The notes below the pieces were generated by a model. That model made no database searches. It saw only the letters and a list, made by a program, of their open reading frames with translations, and was not told where the DNA came from. Below are positions 46,971-55,319 of a DNA stretch of 62,070 nucleotides, one piece after another (position 1 is the stretch's first letter; each line of letters starts with the position of its first letter). The stretch spans positions 1 to 62,070 of the forward strand of contig JAOEQC010000002.1 in the NCBI GenBank assembly GCA_028388995.1. The letters run 5' to 3'. The DNA comes from Ascidiaceihabitans sp. GTDB taxonomy: Bacteria; Pseudomonadota; Alphaproteobacteria; Rhodobacterales; Rhodobacteraceae. The position numbers and the translations under genes are program-made.

Positions 46971-47083
46971 GACAATTCTCGCTCATGTGCAAATTCTAAC
47001 AGTTACTGCTGAGATAAGCGTCTTACGTTCAAATATGCAATCTCTATGTAGGATGCAGACAAGCACACTCACAGGGAACAGAC

Positions 47084-47662
47084 ATGACACACATTTTACA
47101 AATCGACAGCTCTGGCCGAACAAACGCATCAGTTTCACGCCAGCTTTCAGCACAAATCGTTAAAAAACTGGGCGGACAAACAACACACCGTGATCTACTC
47201 ACGCACCCCCTGCCACAGCTGGACGAAGCATGCCTTGGCGCGAATTGGACACCTGCTGACCAGCTCACAGAGCAACAGGCTGAAAAGCTCGCGACCTCTG
47301 ACGGCTTGATCCAAGAGATCAAAGATGCAGACACATTGGTCATTGGCATTTCAATGTACAACTTCGGCATCCCCACCAGCCTAAAGGCTTGGGTCGATCT
47401 GGTCTGCCGCGCAGGCCACACTTTTCAATATACAGAAAAGGGCCCCGTAGGATTGATGGTAGGCAAACGCGCCATTGTCGTCATCGCATCTGGCGGCGTT
47501 CCTCTGGGCTCCCCAATGGATCACGCAAGTACCTATATGACCACAATGCTTGGGTTTATCGGAATCACTGACGTCACATTTGTGGCAGCAGAGGGGACCG
47601 CAGGCGACCTTGATGCCGCTCTCAAAGGGGCACAAACCGAAATCGACGCAATCGCGGCATAA
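47084..47662 (+). CDS. azoR: FMN-dependent NADH:quinone oxidoreductase / azoreductase
   Basis: Flavodoxin-like AzoR (192 aa), which reduces quinones and azo compounds with NADH. THILQIDSSGRTNASVSRQL is the FMN phosphate-binding start, LVIGISMYNFGIPTSLKAWV the flavin-ring region and GHTFQYTEKGPVGLMVGKRA the family signature. AIVVIASGGVPLGSPMDHAS is conserved. Divergent LysR regulator upstream suggests inducible expression. Confidence 0.92.
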   Translation: MTHILQIDSSGRTNASVSRQLSAQIVKKLGGQTTHRDLLTHPLPQLDEACLGANWTPADQLTEQQAEKLATSDGLIQEIKDADTLVIGISMYNFGIPTSLKAWVDLVCRAGHTFQYTEKGPVGLMVGKRAIVVIASGGVPLGSPMDHASTYMTTMLGFIGITDVTFVAAEGTAGDLDAALKGAQTEIDAIAA

Positions 47663-47676
47663 TGCAGTAGATAAAC

Positions 47677-47706
47677 AAGGGGGCAGAGCAACGGCTTTCC
47701 CCCCTT
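47677..47706 (+). terminator. Stem-loop after azoR
   Basis: AAGGGGG pairs with CCCCCTT, and an inner AGAGC/GCTTT segment extends the stem. No T run follows, so it may be a weak or factor-assisted terminator. Confidence 0.5.
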
Positions 47707-47957
47707 AAACAGTTGACTCTATCCCCACCACGGCCTAAGCCCTCGTCAACATCCGGAAGCATAAACCCTTCCGGTCCTTGCTATACCAAGGATCGCCCTC
47801 CGTCAGCGCGTCGCGCCCACGGGGGCAAAGCTGTTTTGTTTTGTCCTCGTCTCAATGAGCTGACTTAGGTATTTTTTTATTTCGCATCGTGATGATGCAA
47901 TCGTCACCACCCCTTTCTATCTAGGGGTTAACAGTAATCGGGCAAAGGAGCCTTGGC
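47707..47957. other. 251-base noncoding leader before ffh with adjacent hairpins
   Basis: No coding frame is supported here. Two adjacent hairpins stand out: CCGGAAG / CTTCCGG at 47753-47774 and TCCTTG / CAAGGA at 47775-47792. A GC-rich stretch and then an AT-rich run (near 47870-47880) come before the ffh ribosome site (aaaggag). It may hold a small RNA or a structured leader of ffh. The canonical SRP RNA tetraloop motif is not present. Confidence 0.45.
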
Positions 47958-49457
47958 ATGTTTGAAAATCTATCCGACCGCCTTTCCGGCGTCTTTGACC
48001 GACTAACAAAACAAGGTGCGCTGTCTGATGAAGACGTCAAAACAGCCCTGCGCGAAGTGCGTGTGGCCCTGCTTGAGGCCGACGTTTCCCTTCCTGTTGC
48101 CACCAATTTTGTAAAAGCTGTCCAAGACAAGGCCACAGGCCAAGCGGTCACAAAATCTGTGACGCCGGGCCAACAGGTCGTCAAGATTGTGCATGATGCA
48201 TTGATCGACACCCTCAAGGGTGAAGGCGAACCAGGCCACCTAAAGATTGATAGCCCACCTGCCCCAATCTTGATGGTTGGTCTGCAAGGTTCAGGTAAGA
48301 CAACAACAACTGCAAAGCTGGCGAAACGTCTGAAAGAGCGCGAGGGCAAAAAGGTCCTTATGGCCTCTCTCGACGTGAACCGTCCGGCCGCGATGGAACA
48401 GCTGCAAATTTTGGGCGTTCAAATTGGCGTGGACACATTGCCAATCGTCAAAGGCGAAGATCCCGTATCCATCGCCAAGCGCGCCAAGACCCAAGCGAAC
48501 ATGGGCGGCTACGACGTCTATATGCTCGACACTGCGGGCCGCTTGTCCATCGACGAAGAGTTGATGCGACAAGTCGAAGCCGTTCGCGACGTTGCAAACC
48601 CCCGCGAGACATTGCTGGTTGTCGATGGCCTAACAGGTCAAGACGCAGTGCAAACCGCAGAAAACTTCGACCAGCGCATCAGCATCTCTGGTGTTGTCCT
48701 GACCCGGATGGACGGTGATGGTCGCGGTGGTGCTGCATTGTCCATGCGCGCTGTGACAGGCAAGCCAATCAAATTCGTCGGTCTTGGCGAAAAGATGGAC
48801 GCGCTTGAAACGTTCGAACCTGAACGCGTCGCCGGCCGTATCCTTGGCATGGGTGACATCGTTGCCCTTGTTGAAAAAGCCCAAGACACCATCGAGGCAG
48901 AACAAGCCGAGCGCATGATGAAGCGCATGGCCAAAGGTCAGTTCAATATGAACGACCTTAAGATGCAGCTTGAGCAAATGATCCAAATGGGCGGCATGCA
49001 AGGCATGATGGGCATGATGCCCGGCATGGGTAAAATGGCAAAGCAGGTCGAAAAGGCTGGTTTTGACGACAAGGTGCTGAAACAGCAAATCGCCTTGATC
49101 CAATCCATGACCAAAAAAGAACGCGCTAACCCTGCCCTTCTTCAGGCCTCCCGCAAAAAGCGGATCGCCAAAGGTGCCGGCATGCATGTGTCTGATCTGA
49201 ACAAACTTGTGAAGATGCAGCGCCAGATGTCGGACATGATGAAGAAGATGGGCAAAATGGGCAAAGGTGGCATGCTGAAGCAAGCCATGAAGGGCATGAT
49301 GGGCGGCGGCGGTGCTGCTGGCATGGACCCGTCACAAATGGACCCTGCAGCACTTGAAGCAGCGGCCAAGCAACTTGGCGGCAAGATGCCCGGCCTTGGT
49401 GGTCTTGGCGGCATGGGTCTGCCATCTGGTCTTTCGGGTTTCGGAAAGAAGAAATGA
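47958..49457 (+). CDS. ffh: Signal recognition particle protein Ffh
   Basis: SRP54 GTPase (499 aa), which binds signal sequences and 4.5S RNA. N domain: LSDRLSGVFDRLTKQGALSD and EDVKTALREVRVALLEADVS. G domain: VGLQGSGKTTTTAKLAKRL, ASLDVNRPAAMEQL, YMLDTAGRLSIDEELM and VLTRMDGDGRGGAAL. The M domain is very Met-rich (MGGMQGMMGMMPGMGKMA, MSDMMKKMGKMGKGGMLKQA) and ends in a Gly/Pro/Met-rich tail with KKK. The gene overlaps the next start by 4 bases. Confidence 0.96.
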   Translation: MFENLSDRLSGVFDRLTKQGALSDEDVKTALREVRVALLEADVSLPVATNFVKAVQDKATGQAVTKSVTPGQQVVKIVHDALIDTLKGEGEPGHLKIDSPPAPILMVGLQGSGKTTTTAKLAKRLKEREGKKVLMASLDVNRPAAMEQLQILGVQIGVDTLPIVKGEDPVSIAKRAKTQANMGGYDVYMLDTAGRLSIDEELMRQVEAVRDVANPRETLLVVDGLTGQDAVQTAENFDQRISISGVVLTRMDGDGRGGAALSMRAVTGKPIKFVGLGEKMDALETFEPERVAGRILGMGDIVALVEKAQDTIEAEQAERMMKRMAKGQFNMNDLKMQLEQMIQMGGMQGMMGMMPGMGKMAKQVEKAGFDDKVLKQQIALIQSMTKKERANPALLQASRKKRIAKGAGMHVSDLNKLVKMQRQMSDMMKKMGKMGKGGMLKQAMKGMMGGGGAAGMDPSQMDPAALEAAAKQLGGKMPGLGGLGGMGLPSGLSGFGKKK

Positions 49458-49789
49458 TCACCTGTACGCTAACATATAAGATCGACCCAGTTCAGCTGGA
49501 GGCTTTTGAAACCTATTCAAAAGCGTGGATCTATTTGGTCAACAAAATGGGTGGCACACACCACGGCTATTTCTTGCCTCATGAAGGCGCGAACAACAAA
49601 GCCTGGTGCATGTTTTCTTTTGCGTCGCTTGGGGCCTATGAAGATTATCGCACACGCATGGACGCTGACGCTGAATGTCAGGCCGCCTATGCTTATGCAG
49701 TGAAGACAAAATGCATCCTTTCCTATGATCGCACCTTCACTCGTCCACTATTGGATGGCGCAAGCCCCACTGAATTGGGGCTTATCTAA
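49454..49789 (+). CDS. NIPSNAP family protein
   Basis: A 111-aa ferredoxin-like dimeric barrel protein of the NIPSNAP family, function unknown. MITCTLTYKIDPVQLEAFET, then GTHHGYFLPHEGANNKAWCM, and FASLGAYEDYRTRMDADAEC are typical, ending with SYDRTFTRPLL. The ATG overlaps the ffh stop (ATGA). A hairpin (AAGCCCC / GGGGCTT at 49762-49783) covers its last codons. Confidence 0.87.
   Translation: MITCTLTYKIDPVQLEAFETYSKAWIYLVNKMGGTHHGYFLPHEGANNKAWCMFSFASLGAYEDYRTRMDADAECQAAYAYAVKTKCILSYDRTFTRPLLDGASPTELGLI
49762..49783 (+). promoter_or_regulatory. Hairpin at the 3' end of the NIPSNAP gene
   Basis: A perfect 7-bp stem (AAGCCCC / GGGGCTT, loop ACTGAATT) lies within the last codons and ends 6 bases before the end of the stop codon. 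No T run follows. It may act as a 3' stabiliser or weak attenuator ahead of the chorismate mutase gene. Confidence 0.5.
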
Positions 49790-49818
49790 TGTTTGCATAT
49801 GTACAGTACACCTACGCA

Positions 49819-49850
49819 ATACCAACACTATACCGACGTAATACCGACGT
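49819..49850 (+). repeat. Three 11-bp direct repeats upstream of chorismate mutase
   Basis: ATACCAACAC, ATACCGACGT and ATACCGACGT start at 49819, 49830 and 49841, an exact 11-base period. They lie 27 bases before the chorismate mutase start. Helical phasing suggests a cooperative protein-binding site. Confidence 0.65.
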
Positions 49851-49876
49851 TGTATTTTTAGCATTTGGAGGCCGTT

Positions 49877-50173
49877 ATGTCTGACGCAGTCACCCGTGCG
49901 GCAGAGGTTCTAAAGGGCCACCGCGAAAGCATTGATCGCCTTGATGCGATCATGATCTATACTCTTGGCGAGCGTTTCAAACACACACAATCTGTGGGCA
50001 AACTCAAAGCTGAACACGACCTTCCCCCGTCCGATCCCGCCCGCGAGGCAACACAGATCGCACGACTAGAAGATTTGGCCAATCGGGCCGACTTGGACCC
50101 CGATTTTGCCAAGAAGTTACTCAACTTCATCATCGCTGAAGTCATTCAGCATCACAAAACACATCAAGAATAA
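49877..50173 (+). CDS. Chorismate mutase (AroQ type)
   Basis: A 98-aa all-helical chorismate mutase, the first step from chorismate to Phe/Tyr. [20 protein letters not shown] has the N-terminal Arg/Asp pattern, then [20 protein letters not shown] and [20 protein letters not shown], with [14 protein letters not shown] at the end. I use the ATG at 49877 behind TTGGAGG. It is not fused to prephenate dehydratase. It precedes rpsP by 19 bases. Confidence 0.9.
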   Translation: MSDAVTRAAEVLKGHRESIDRLDAIMIYTLGERFKHTQSVGKLKAEHDLPPSDPAREATQIARLEDLANRADLDPDFAKKLLNFIIAEVIQHHKTHQE

Positions 50174-50192
50174 AACCAAAGGAAACAACAAC

Positions 50193-50621
50193 ATGTCTAT
50201 GAAAATCCGTTTGGCCCGTGGTGGCTCTAAGAAACGTCCATTTTATCGCATCGTAGCTGCTGACAGCCGCATGCCACGCGATGGTCGCTTCATCGAAAAA
50301 TTGGGCACATACAACCCACTCTTGGCTAAAGACAGCGAAGAGCGCGTAAAAATGAACATGGAACGCGTTCAGTACTGGTTGGGCCAAGGCGCACAGCCAA
50401 CGGACCGTATCGCACGTATGCTAGAAGCTGCTGGCGTTGTTCCAAAAACAGAGCGCAACAACCCTAAGAAGGGTGCTCCACACAAAAAAGCCGTTGAGCG
50501 CGCAGAAGAAAAAGCTGCTAAAGCAGAAGCCGCAGCTGAAGCCGCAGCAGCACCTGTTGAAGCACCAGCAGAAGAAGCTCCTGCTGACGAAGCTCCTGCT
50601 GACGAAGCAGCAGCAGAATAA
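50193..50621 (+). CDS. rpsP: 30S ribosomal protein S16
   Basis: S16 (142 aa). [40 protein letters not shown] and [20 protein letters not shown] form the core. The last 40 or so residues are an Ala/Glu/Pro tail with repeats such as [16 protein letters not shown], long relative to E. coli S16 (about 82 aa). I use the ATG at 50193 behind AAAGGA. rpsP, rimM and trmD are in the classic order but with bluB, a small gene and a decayed gene inserted. Confidence 0.96.
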   Translation: MSMKIRLARGGSKKRPFYRIVAADSRMPRDGRFIEKLGTYNPLLAKDSEERVKMNMERVQYWLGQGAQPTDRIARMLEAAGVVPKTERNNPKKGAPHKKAVERAEEKAAKAEAAAEAAAAPVEAPAEEAPADEAPADEAAAE

Positions 50622-50629
50622 GACCGGTA

Positions 50630-51259
50630 ATGGAAGCGTTCTCGGACAGCTTCCGATCCGATCTATCGCAGCTGATGCGATGGCGGCGCGACGTGCGCCG
50701 CTTTCGCAGCGATCCGGTGGACGAGGCGTTGCTGATGCAATGCCTCGACACCTTCCGCCTCGCCCCCTCCGTGGGCCTTTCGGAACCTTGGCGCATCGTG
50801 CGGGTCACATCCCCAGAGCTTCGCCAGAAATCTATCGAAAATTACCAAACCGCCAATGCTACTGCCCTTGAAGGGTATGACGGTGAAAAAGCGGCTATGC
50901 ATTCGGGATTAAAACTATCTGGTATGTCCGAAGCCCCTGAAAAAATTGCAATTTTCTGCGATGACAGCACCACCAAAGGCTCCGGCCTTGGCGCGACAAC
51001 TATGCCAGAAATGCGCCACTATTCTGTTGTGGGTGCGATCAATCTGATGTGTCTTCATGCCCGTTCCCATGGTTTAGGTATGGGGTGGGTCTCCATTCTG
51101 GATGCCCCAAAACTATGCGCAGATCTGGACATCCCTCAGGATTGGTCCCTTATCGCTTACTTGTGTATTGGTTGGCCCGAAGCCAACTCTACCACACCCG
51201 AATTAGAAACCGCTGGCTGGGAAACCCGCCGCGCGGCCCTACCCATAGAAACCCGTTAA
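50630..51259 (+). CDS. bluB: 5,6-dimethylbenzimidazole synthase
   Basis: BluB (209 aa), a nitroreductase-fold enzyme that breaks reduced FMN with oxygen to make the lower ligand of cobalamin. LSQLMRWRRDVRRFRSDPVD, then LDTFRLAPSVGLSEPWRIVR, EGYDGEKAAMHSGLKLSGMS and MRHYSVVGAINLMCLHARSH are family features, with GMGWVSILDAP near the end. It starts 9 bases after rpsP. Together with cobC and cbiB in this window, it points to de novo B12 synthesis. Confidence 0.92.
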   Translation: MEAFSDSFRSDLSQLMRWRRDVRRFRSDPVDEALLMQCLDTFRLAPSVGLSEPWRIVRVTSPELRQKSIENYQTANATALEGYDGEKAAMHSGLKLSGMSEAPEKIAIFCDDSTTKGSGLGATTMPEMRHYSVVGAINLMCLHARSHGLGMGWVSILDAPKLCADLDIPQDWSLIAYLCIGWPEANSTTPELETAGWETRRAALPIETR

Positions 51260-51266
51260 GGTCCCA

Positions 51267-51410
51267 ATGTTCAGATTGATGCGCTTGATAATCTTTGTTC
51301 TACTCGCCTTTGTCGCTGGGCAGTTTTATGAACGTAGCCAAACCTCTGAACGCTGTGCCACATTGGGCGGAGATATGGACGCGGGACTTTGCAAAGGAAT
51401 AGAAAAATGA
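51267..51410 (+). CDS. Small membrane-anchored hypothetical protein (47 aa)
   Basis: A 47-aa frame, [20 protein letters not shown], then [20 protein letters not shown] and LCKGIEK. One N-terminal TM helix anchors a short domain with two Cys that could form a disulfide in the periplasm. It starts 8 bases after bluB and its stop overlaps the rimM start by 4 bases (ATGA), so it is in a coupled gene chain. The spacing and overlap argue for a real gene. I believe a similar small gene occurs here in relatives, but cannot verify it. Confidence 0.7.
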   Translation: MFRLMRLIIFVLLAFVAGQFYERSQTSERCATLGGDMDAGLCKGIEK

Positions 51411-51913
51411 GCAATGAATTGATCTGTGTCGGTAGCATCGGCGGCTCTTATGGTGTCAACGGGGAGCTACGCATCAAAAGCTTTTGCGCAATCGCAGAAG
51501 ACATTGAAACCTACAGCCCCCTCATCCGCGAAGATGGGACTGGTTCATACACCATCGCCATTGTGCGCGCGGTCAAAGGTGGCTTTGTGATCCGCATGCC
51601 CGAGATATCCACAAAGGAACAAGCTGATGCGATGAAGGGTGTTCAACTCTACGCCCGCCGCGATCAGCTGCCGAGCCTGCCAGACGACGAATACTACCAT
51701 TCAGACCTCACTGGTTTGCAGGTTCTAGATACAGGCGGCGCGACCCTTGGCACGGTGAAATCCGTACAGAACCACGGCGCTGGCGACTTGTTGGAAGTTC
51801 AGTTGCCCGAAAGTTCAGCAACCGTTTTGGTTCCCTTCACCTTAGCGGTCATTCCAACTGTCGATATGGACACAGGCCGCATTATTGCAGACCCACCTGA
51901 CGGCCTATTCTGA
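51407..51913 (+). CDS. rimM: 16S rRNA processing protein RimM
   Basis: RimM (168 aa), needed for maturation of the 30S head domain. The N-terminal barrel is [20 protein letters not shown], then [20 protein letters not shown] and [11 protein letters not shown]. The PRC-barrel part follows: [35 protein letters not shown] and [18 protein letters not shown]. The ATG overlaps the small upstream gene by 4 bases. Confidence 0.95.
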   Translation: MSNELICVGSIGGSYGVNGELRIKSFCAIAEDIETYSPLIREDGTGSYTIAIVRAVKGGFVIRMPEISTKEQADAMKGVQLYARRDQLPSLPDDEYYHSDLTGLQVLDTGGATLGTVKSVQNHGAGDLLEVQLPESSATVLVPFTLAVIPTVDMDTGRIIADPPDGLF

Positions 51914-51956
51914 TCATGTGGCGCAGTGAAACCCTTACTGCGCACGAAGGTTTTTG

Positions 51957-52739
51957 ATGCCAAGCAAGATCATCATACACGCGTGTTTTCACAAAACGGG
52001 CACGTCCTCTGTTCAACAGGTTTTACGTGCCAATTGTCCACTTTTACAGCAATAATTGGCAATGCGCCTTAAGGGGAAAATGCAGGACTTAATGCATGCA
52101 ACCCGTGGCTATTCAACATGGCGTGATAATCTAACATTGATCAAAGCCGCAACGCGTTTCGGTGCCGTCCTTGATGATTTGGTCACGATGCCCAAACGCG
52201 CATTGTTACTCTCTGCAGAAAAATTCTCAGGCCATATGCAGGGGCGCGGCGATCTAGCTGACTACAGCACCACACCCATATTACTGTCACGATACTGCGA
52301 TGAAATAACAGCACGTTTCCCCAATATTGAACAGGTCATATACTTCTCAACACGCGCACCCGAGAGCTGGTTGCAAAGCGCCTATTGGGAACACGTCAAA
52401 TCCTCATCCATGGCCTTGGACTATTACGCCTTTGCAAAGACCTAAGAGAAAGCAGCCAAGTTTGAGCCGATCATCAAAGCCGTGCGAAAACAGGTAAACG
52501 TTGCAGTGCACCATACCGCTCTTGAGGACTGCCGCAACCTAAGGCTGGGCCCTGCTGATCCGATGTTTGATCTATGTGATATATCACCAAGCCTGCGCGA
52601 AAAAATCGTCCCCCATCCTATTCACAACGAACGACTGGATAAAATCGTTTTACTTGCCTTACTGGAAGCAAACCGTGCATATGCGGATCATTACGAAAGC
52701 AAAGCAGCCAAGCAAATCATTCTCGCAGAGGCCAAAAAA
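51957..52739 (+). pseudogene. Sulfotransferase-like protein, two in-frame stops
   Basis: From ATG 51957 the frame reads MPSKIIIHACFHKTGTSSVQ with the PAPS-loop-like KTGTSS, then a TAA at 52053. The same frame continues coding-like (LMHATRGYSTWRDNLTLIKA, LVTMPKRALLLSAEKFSGHM, SWLQSAYWEHVKSSSMALDY) to a second TAA at 52443. It continues again (FEPIIKAVRKQVNVAVHHTA, LRLGPADPMFDLCDISPSLR, LALLEANRAYADHYESKAAK) into the trmD frame without a stop. Only point stops separate the pieces, so the gene died recently or is a recoded/erroneous sequence. Coordinates end at trmD because the original stop is not visible. Confidence 0.82.
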
Positions 52740-53525
52740 ATGACCGATAATCCAAAGTCGCACGGGCGCAAAACCATCCGCCCAACACTGACACCACGGT
52801 CCTTGATGGATGGCGGTGAAGAGTTGGCAGGCGTTTGGCAAGCGCGGATTATGACACTGTTTCCAAATGCTTTTCCTGGTGTCTTGGGTGAAAGCCTAAC
52901 GGGCCGCGCATTGAAAGACGGTAAATGGCAACTGCACACCCATGACCTGCGCAGCCACGGTTTAACCAAGCATCGCAATGTCGATGACACACCCGCGGGT
53001 GGTGGCGCCGGCATGGTGTTGCGCGCCGATGTGATTGGCCCTGCAATTGAAGCGGTACAACGCCAAAGCAAAGGCATTGTACCGTTGGTTTATATGTCCC
53101 CACGCGGACGCCGCTTTGACCAAGAAATGGCACGCAACTGGGCGCGGTGTGATGGCGTTACGGTTCTATGTGGCCGCTTTGAGGGCGTGGATGAACGTGT
53201 ATTACAGCACTACGGCGTGATGGAAGTGTCCCTTGGCGATTTCGTGATGACTGGCGGTGAAATTGCGGCCCAAGCAATGATTGATGCCACAGTGCGCTTG
53301 TTGCCAGATGTGCTGGGGAACGCGGACAGTGCTGTTGAAGAAAGCCATTCAAACGGTTTGCTTGAGCACCCTCAATATACCAAACCTGCAGAATGGATGG
53401 GGTACAAAATCCCCGATGTTCTAATGTCAGGCAATCATGCAAAGATCGAAGCATGGCGTCGCAAAATGTCGCATGAGATCACCAAAGAACGTCGTCCTGA
53501 TCTGTGGGCAAAACTCACCGATTAA
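52740..53525 (+). CDS. trmD: tRNA (guanine-N1)-methyltransferase TrmD
   Basis: TrmD (261 aa), which methylates G37 of tRNAs to prevent frameshifting. After a basic N-terminal extension (MTDNPKSHGRKTIRPTLTPR), the SPOUT domain starts at ARIMTLFPNAFPGVLGESLT. DTPAGGGAGMVLRADVIGPA, YMSPRGRRFDQEMARNWA, LCGRFEGVDERVLQHYGVME and SLGDFVMTGGEIAAQAMIDA form the knot and SAM pocket, and LEHPQYTKPAEWMGYKIPDV is at the C-terminal side. The ATG follows AGAGGCCAAAAAA. The frame is open far upstream because the decayed gene reads into it. Confidence 0.95.
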   Translation: MTDNPKSHGRKTIRPTLTPRSLMDGGEELAGVWQARIMTLFPNAFPGVLGESLTGRALKDGKWQLHTHDLRSHGLTKHRNVDDTPAGGGAGMVLRADVIGPAIEAVQRQSKGIVPLVYMSPRGRRFDQEMARNWARCDGVTVLCGRFEGVDERVLQHYGVMEVSLGDFVMTGGEIAAQAMIDATVRLLPDVLGNADSAVEESHSNGLLEHPQYTKPAEWMGYKIPDVLMSGNHAKIEAWRRKMSHEITKERRPDLWAKLTD

Positions 53526-53814
53526 TTTGGATCTTTTGTGCACAGCTGCACACTTGTTCTGCGTTTTTATAACTCACCGTAAAAACACCAAATTTACGCC
53601 ACAAATTGTTATACCGGTTGCGATTTTATGCTCAAAATCCGTTTTGTTAACCAATTCTTTGCGATCTTTCCCTCTATCTGATTGGTAAACATTGTGGGCA
53701 CCACAAGATACAGGGTATCCTTTCTTAAATGGCGTGCTGAGTCGTAATAACTCGAACACCTCTTATGTCTGTTGTTACGCACCAGCCGAATTAGCAAAGC
53801 CAACGGAGAAATAA
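53526..53814. promoter_or_regulatory. 289-base noncoding region before tolC
   Basis: No coding frame is supported. An imperfect inverted repeat, GTTAACCAAT (53646-53655) and ATTGGTAAAC (53681-53690), has 9 of 10 positions complementary around a 25-base spacer. A small palindrome (GTGCA-CAGC-TGCAC) follows trmD. The region is AT-rich and probably holds the tolC promoter. Confidence 0.4.
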
Positions 53815-55203
53815 ATGAAAATCCTGTTCAAAAAGCCACTTCAACTTTTCGCCCTTGGTGTCTCGCTTAGCTTGATGACAACGACAGCCCACTCTGAAAC
53901 TTTGGCTGATGCATTGGTCAGCGCATACAATCGCAGCGGATTACTAGAACAGAACCGCGCTTTGCTTCGTGCCGCTGATGAAGACGTCGCATCCGCCAGC
54001 GCAGCATTGCTGCCGATCGTGAACTGGTCTGCACAAGCACAACGCACTTACAGCAACTCAATAACATCACGCCGCAACGATGCGTCCGTGTCGGTTAACG
54101 CCGAACTTTTACTTTATGATTTTGGCGGATCAATGGCCTCAATCGAAGCAGCGCGTGAAAGCGTATTAGCCACGCGATCACAACTGCTATCGATCGAGCA
54201 GCAGATCATGTTGCGCGCCGTAACTGCCTATTTCAACGTCCGTAGCACATCCAAATTTGTGGCCTTACGCCAAAACAATCTGCGCCTTCTGATCCAAGAA
54301 GCACGCGCGGCAAAAGACCGTTTCGATGTAGGTGAAGTTACACGAACAGATGTTGCATTGGCCGAAGCACGTTTGGCACAAGCCCGCAGTGGCCTTGCAA
54401 ACGCGCAGGGCGATCTACTTCGTGCCCGTGCTGAATATGCAAACGTCATTGGCCATCAGCCCAAAAATTTGGCGCAACTCCCACGCCTTCCACGTATCAG
54501 TGGCAATGTCACATCCGCCCAATCACAGGCGGTGCGCAACCACCCAGATATGATCGCGGCCCAACACCAAGTGGCATCGATTGAGTACTCCATTAAAAAT
54601 GCAGAAGCAGCGTTCAAACCAAAGGTTAAAGCAACCGGTTCCTTGGGCCTGAAAAACGGTTTTTCCAGCGGAGACTTCGTCAACAACGCAGCGATCGGTT
54701 TAGGCGCCTCAGGTCCGATCTATAACGGCGGTAAAATTTCATCCAGCGTTCGCCGCGTGACAGCGCAACGCGATGCAATGCGTGCAAACCTGCACGTGGT
54801 GCGCCACAAACTGCAGCAGTCAGTAGCAAACGCTTACGCCTTCTACAGCAGCGTAAATGCGGCCCTGAACGCCAACCAGCAACAGATAAGTGCATCACGC
54901 GTTGCTTTCCGCGGAGTGCGCGAAGAAGCTAGCTTGGGCGCACGTACGACCCTCGATGTGCTGAATGCTGAAAACGAATTGTTGAATGCAGAAGCTGCAC
55001 TGATTTCGACCCAAACAGAACAGTACATTGCCGCCTACACGATCCTATCGGCCACTGGTTCTTTGACCGCAAAGAACTTGGGGCTGAACGTTCAGCAATA
55101 TGACCCTGAAACTTATTACAAATTGGTAAAAGACGGTGTTGCAAAGAAAAGCAAGCAAGGCGCACAGCTGGATAAAGTGTTACGGGCTTTGCAAAAGGAC
55201 TAA
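53815..55203 (+). CDS. TolC-family outer membrane efflux channel
   Basis: A 462-aa TolC homologue. MKILFKKPLQLFALGVSLSL and the following MTTTAHS form a signal peptide. Two OEP repeats are seen: SETLADALVSAYNRSGLLEQ to RFDVGEVTRTDVALAEARLA, and IGHQPKNLAQLPRLP to EASLGARTTLDVLNAENELL. The paired RFDVGEVTRTDV and LGARTTLDVL motifs are the TolC hallmarks. The channel would work with an inner-membrane exporter and adaptor encoded elsewhere. Confidence 0.93.
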   Translation: MKILFKKPLQLFALGVSLSLMTTTAHSETLADALVSAYNRSGLLEQNRALLRAADEDVASASAALLPIVNWSAQAQRTYSNSITSRRNDASVSVNAELLLYDFGGSMASIEAARESVLATRSQLLSIEQQIMLRAVTAYFNVRSTSKFVALRQNNLRLLIQEARAAKDRFDVGEVTRTDVALAEARLAQARSGLANAQGDLLRARAEYANVIGHQPKNLAQLPRLPRISGNVTSAQSQAVRNHPDMIAAQHQVASIEYSIKNAEAAFKPKVKATGSLGLKNGFSSGDFVNNAAIGLGASGPIYNGGKISSSVRRVTAQRDAMRANLHVVRHKLQQSVANAYAFYSSVNAALNANQQQISASRVAFRGVREEASLGARTTLDVLNAENELLNAEAALISTQTEQYIAAYTILSATGSLTAKNLGLNVQQYDPETYYKLVKDGVAKKSKQGAQLDKVLRALQKD

Positions 55204-55261
55204 GCCCTTTACTGGGTCAACGTTGTTGATCCTGTAGGTTCGGCGACTTCGTCAAAGCCCC

Positions 55262-55300
55262 ATACCCTTAACGACAGTTTAAAATTGTCGCTAAGGGTAT
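55262..55300. terminator. Bidirectional terminator between tolC and fructokinase
   Basis: ATACCCTTA pairs with TAAGGGTAT and, after one mismatch, CGACA with TGTCG around a 9-base loop. It lies between two convergent genes, 58 bases after tolC and 19 bases after the kinase stop on the other strand, with T-rich flanks. Confidence 0.7.
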
Positions 55301-55319
55301 TCTTAAATAAAATCAGCGA

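Noticed and set aside
47753-47792. SRP RNA gene next to ffh
   Set aside because: The hairpins lack the conserved GGUCCGGAAGGAAGCAGCC-type core on either strand, so they are reported only as unassigned structure.
48630-49283. 217-codon minus-strand frame rich in His and Leu
   Set aside because: It is antisense to the Met-rich M domain of ffh; the His and Leu runs are the complement of Met codons.
52482-53525. Fusion protein containing TrmD
   Set aside because: The upstream part is the tail of a decayed sulfotransferase-like gene; TrmD has its own ATG and ribosome site at 52740.
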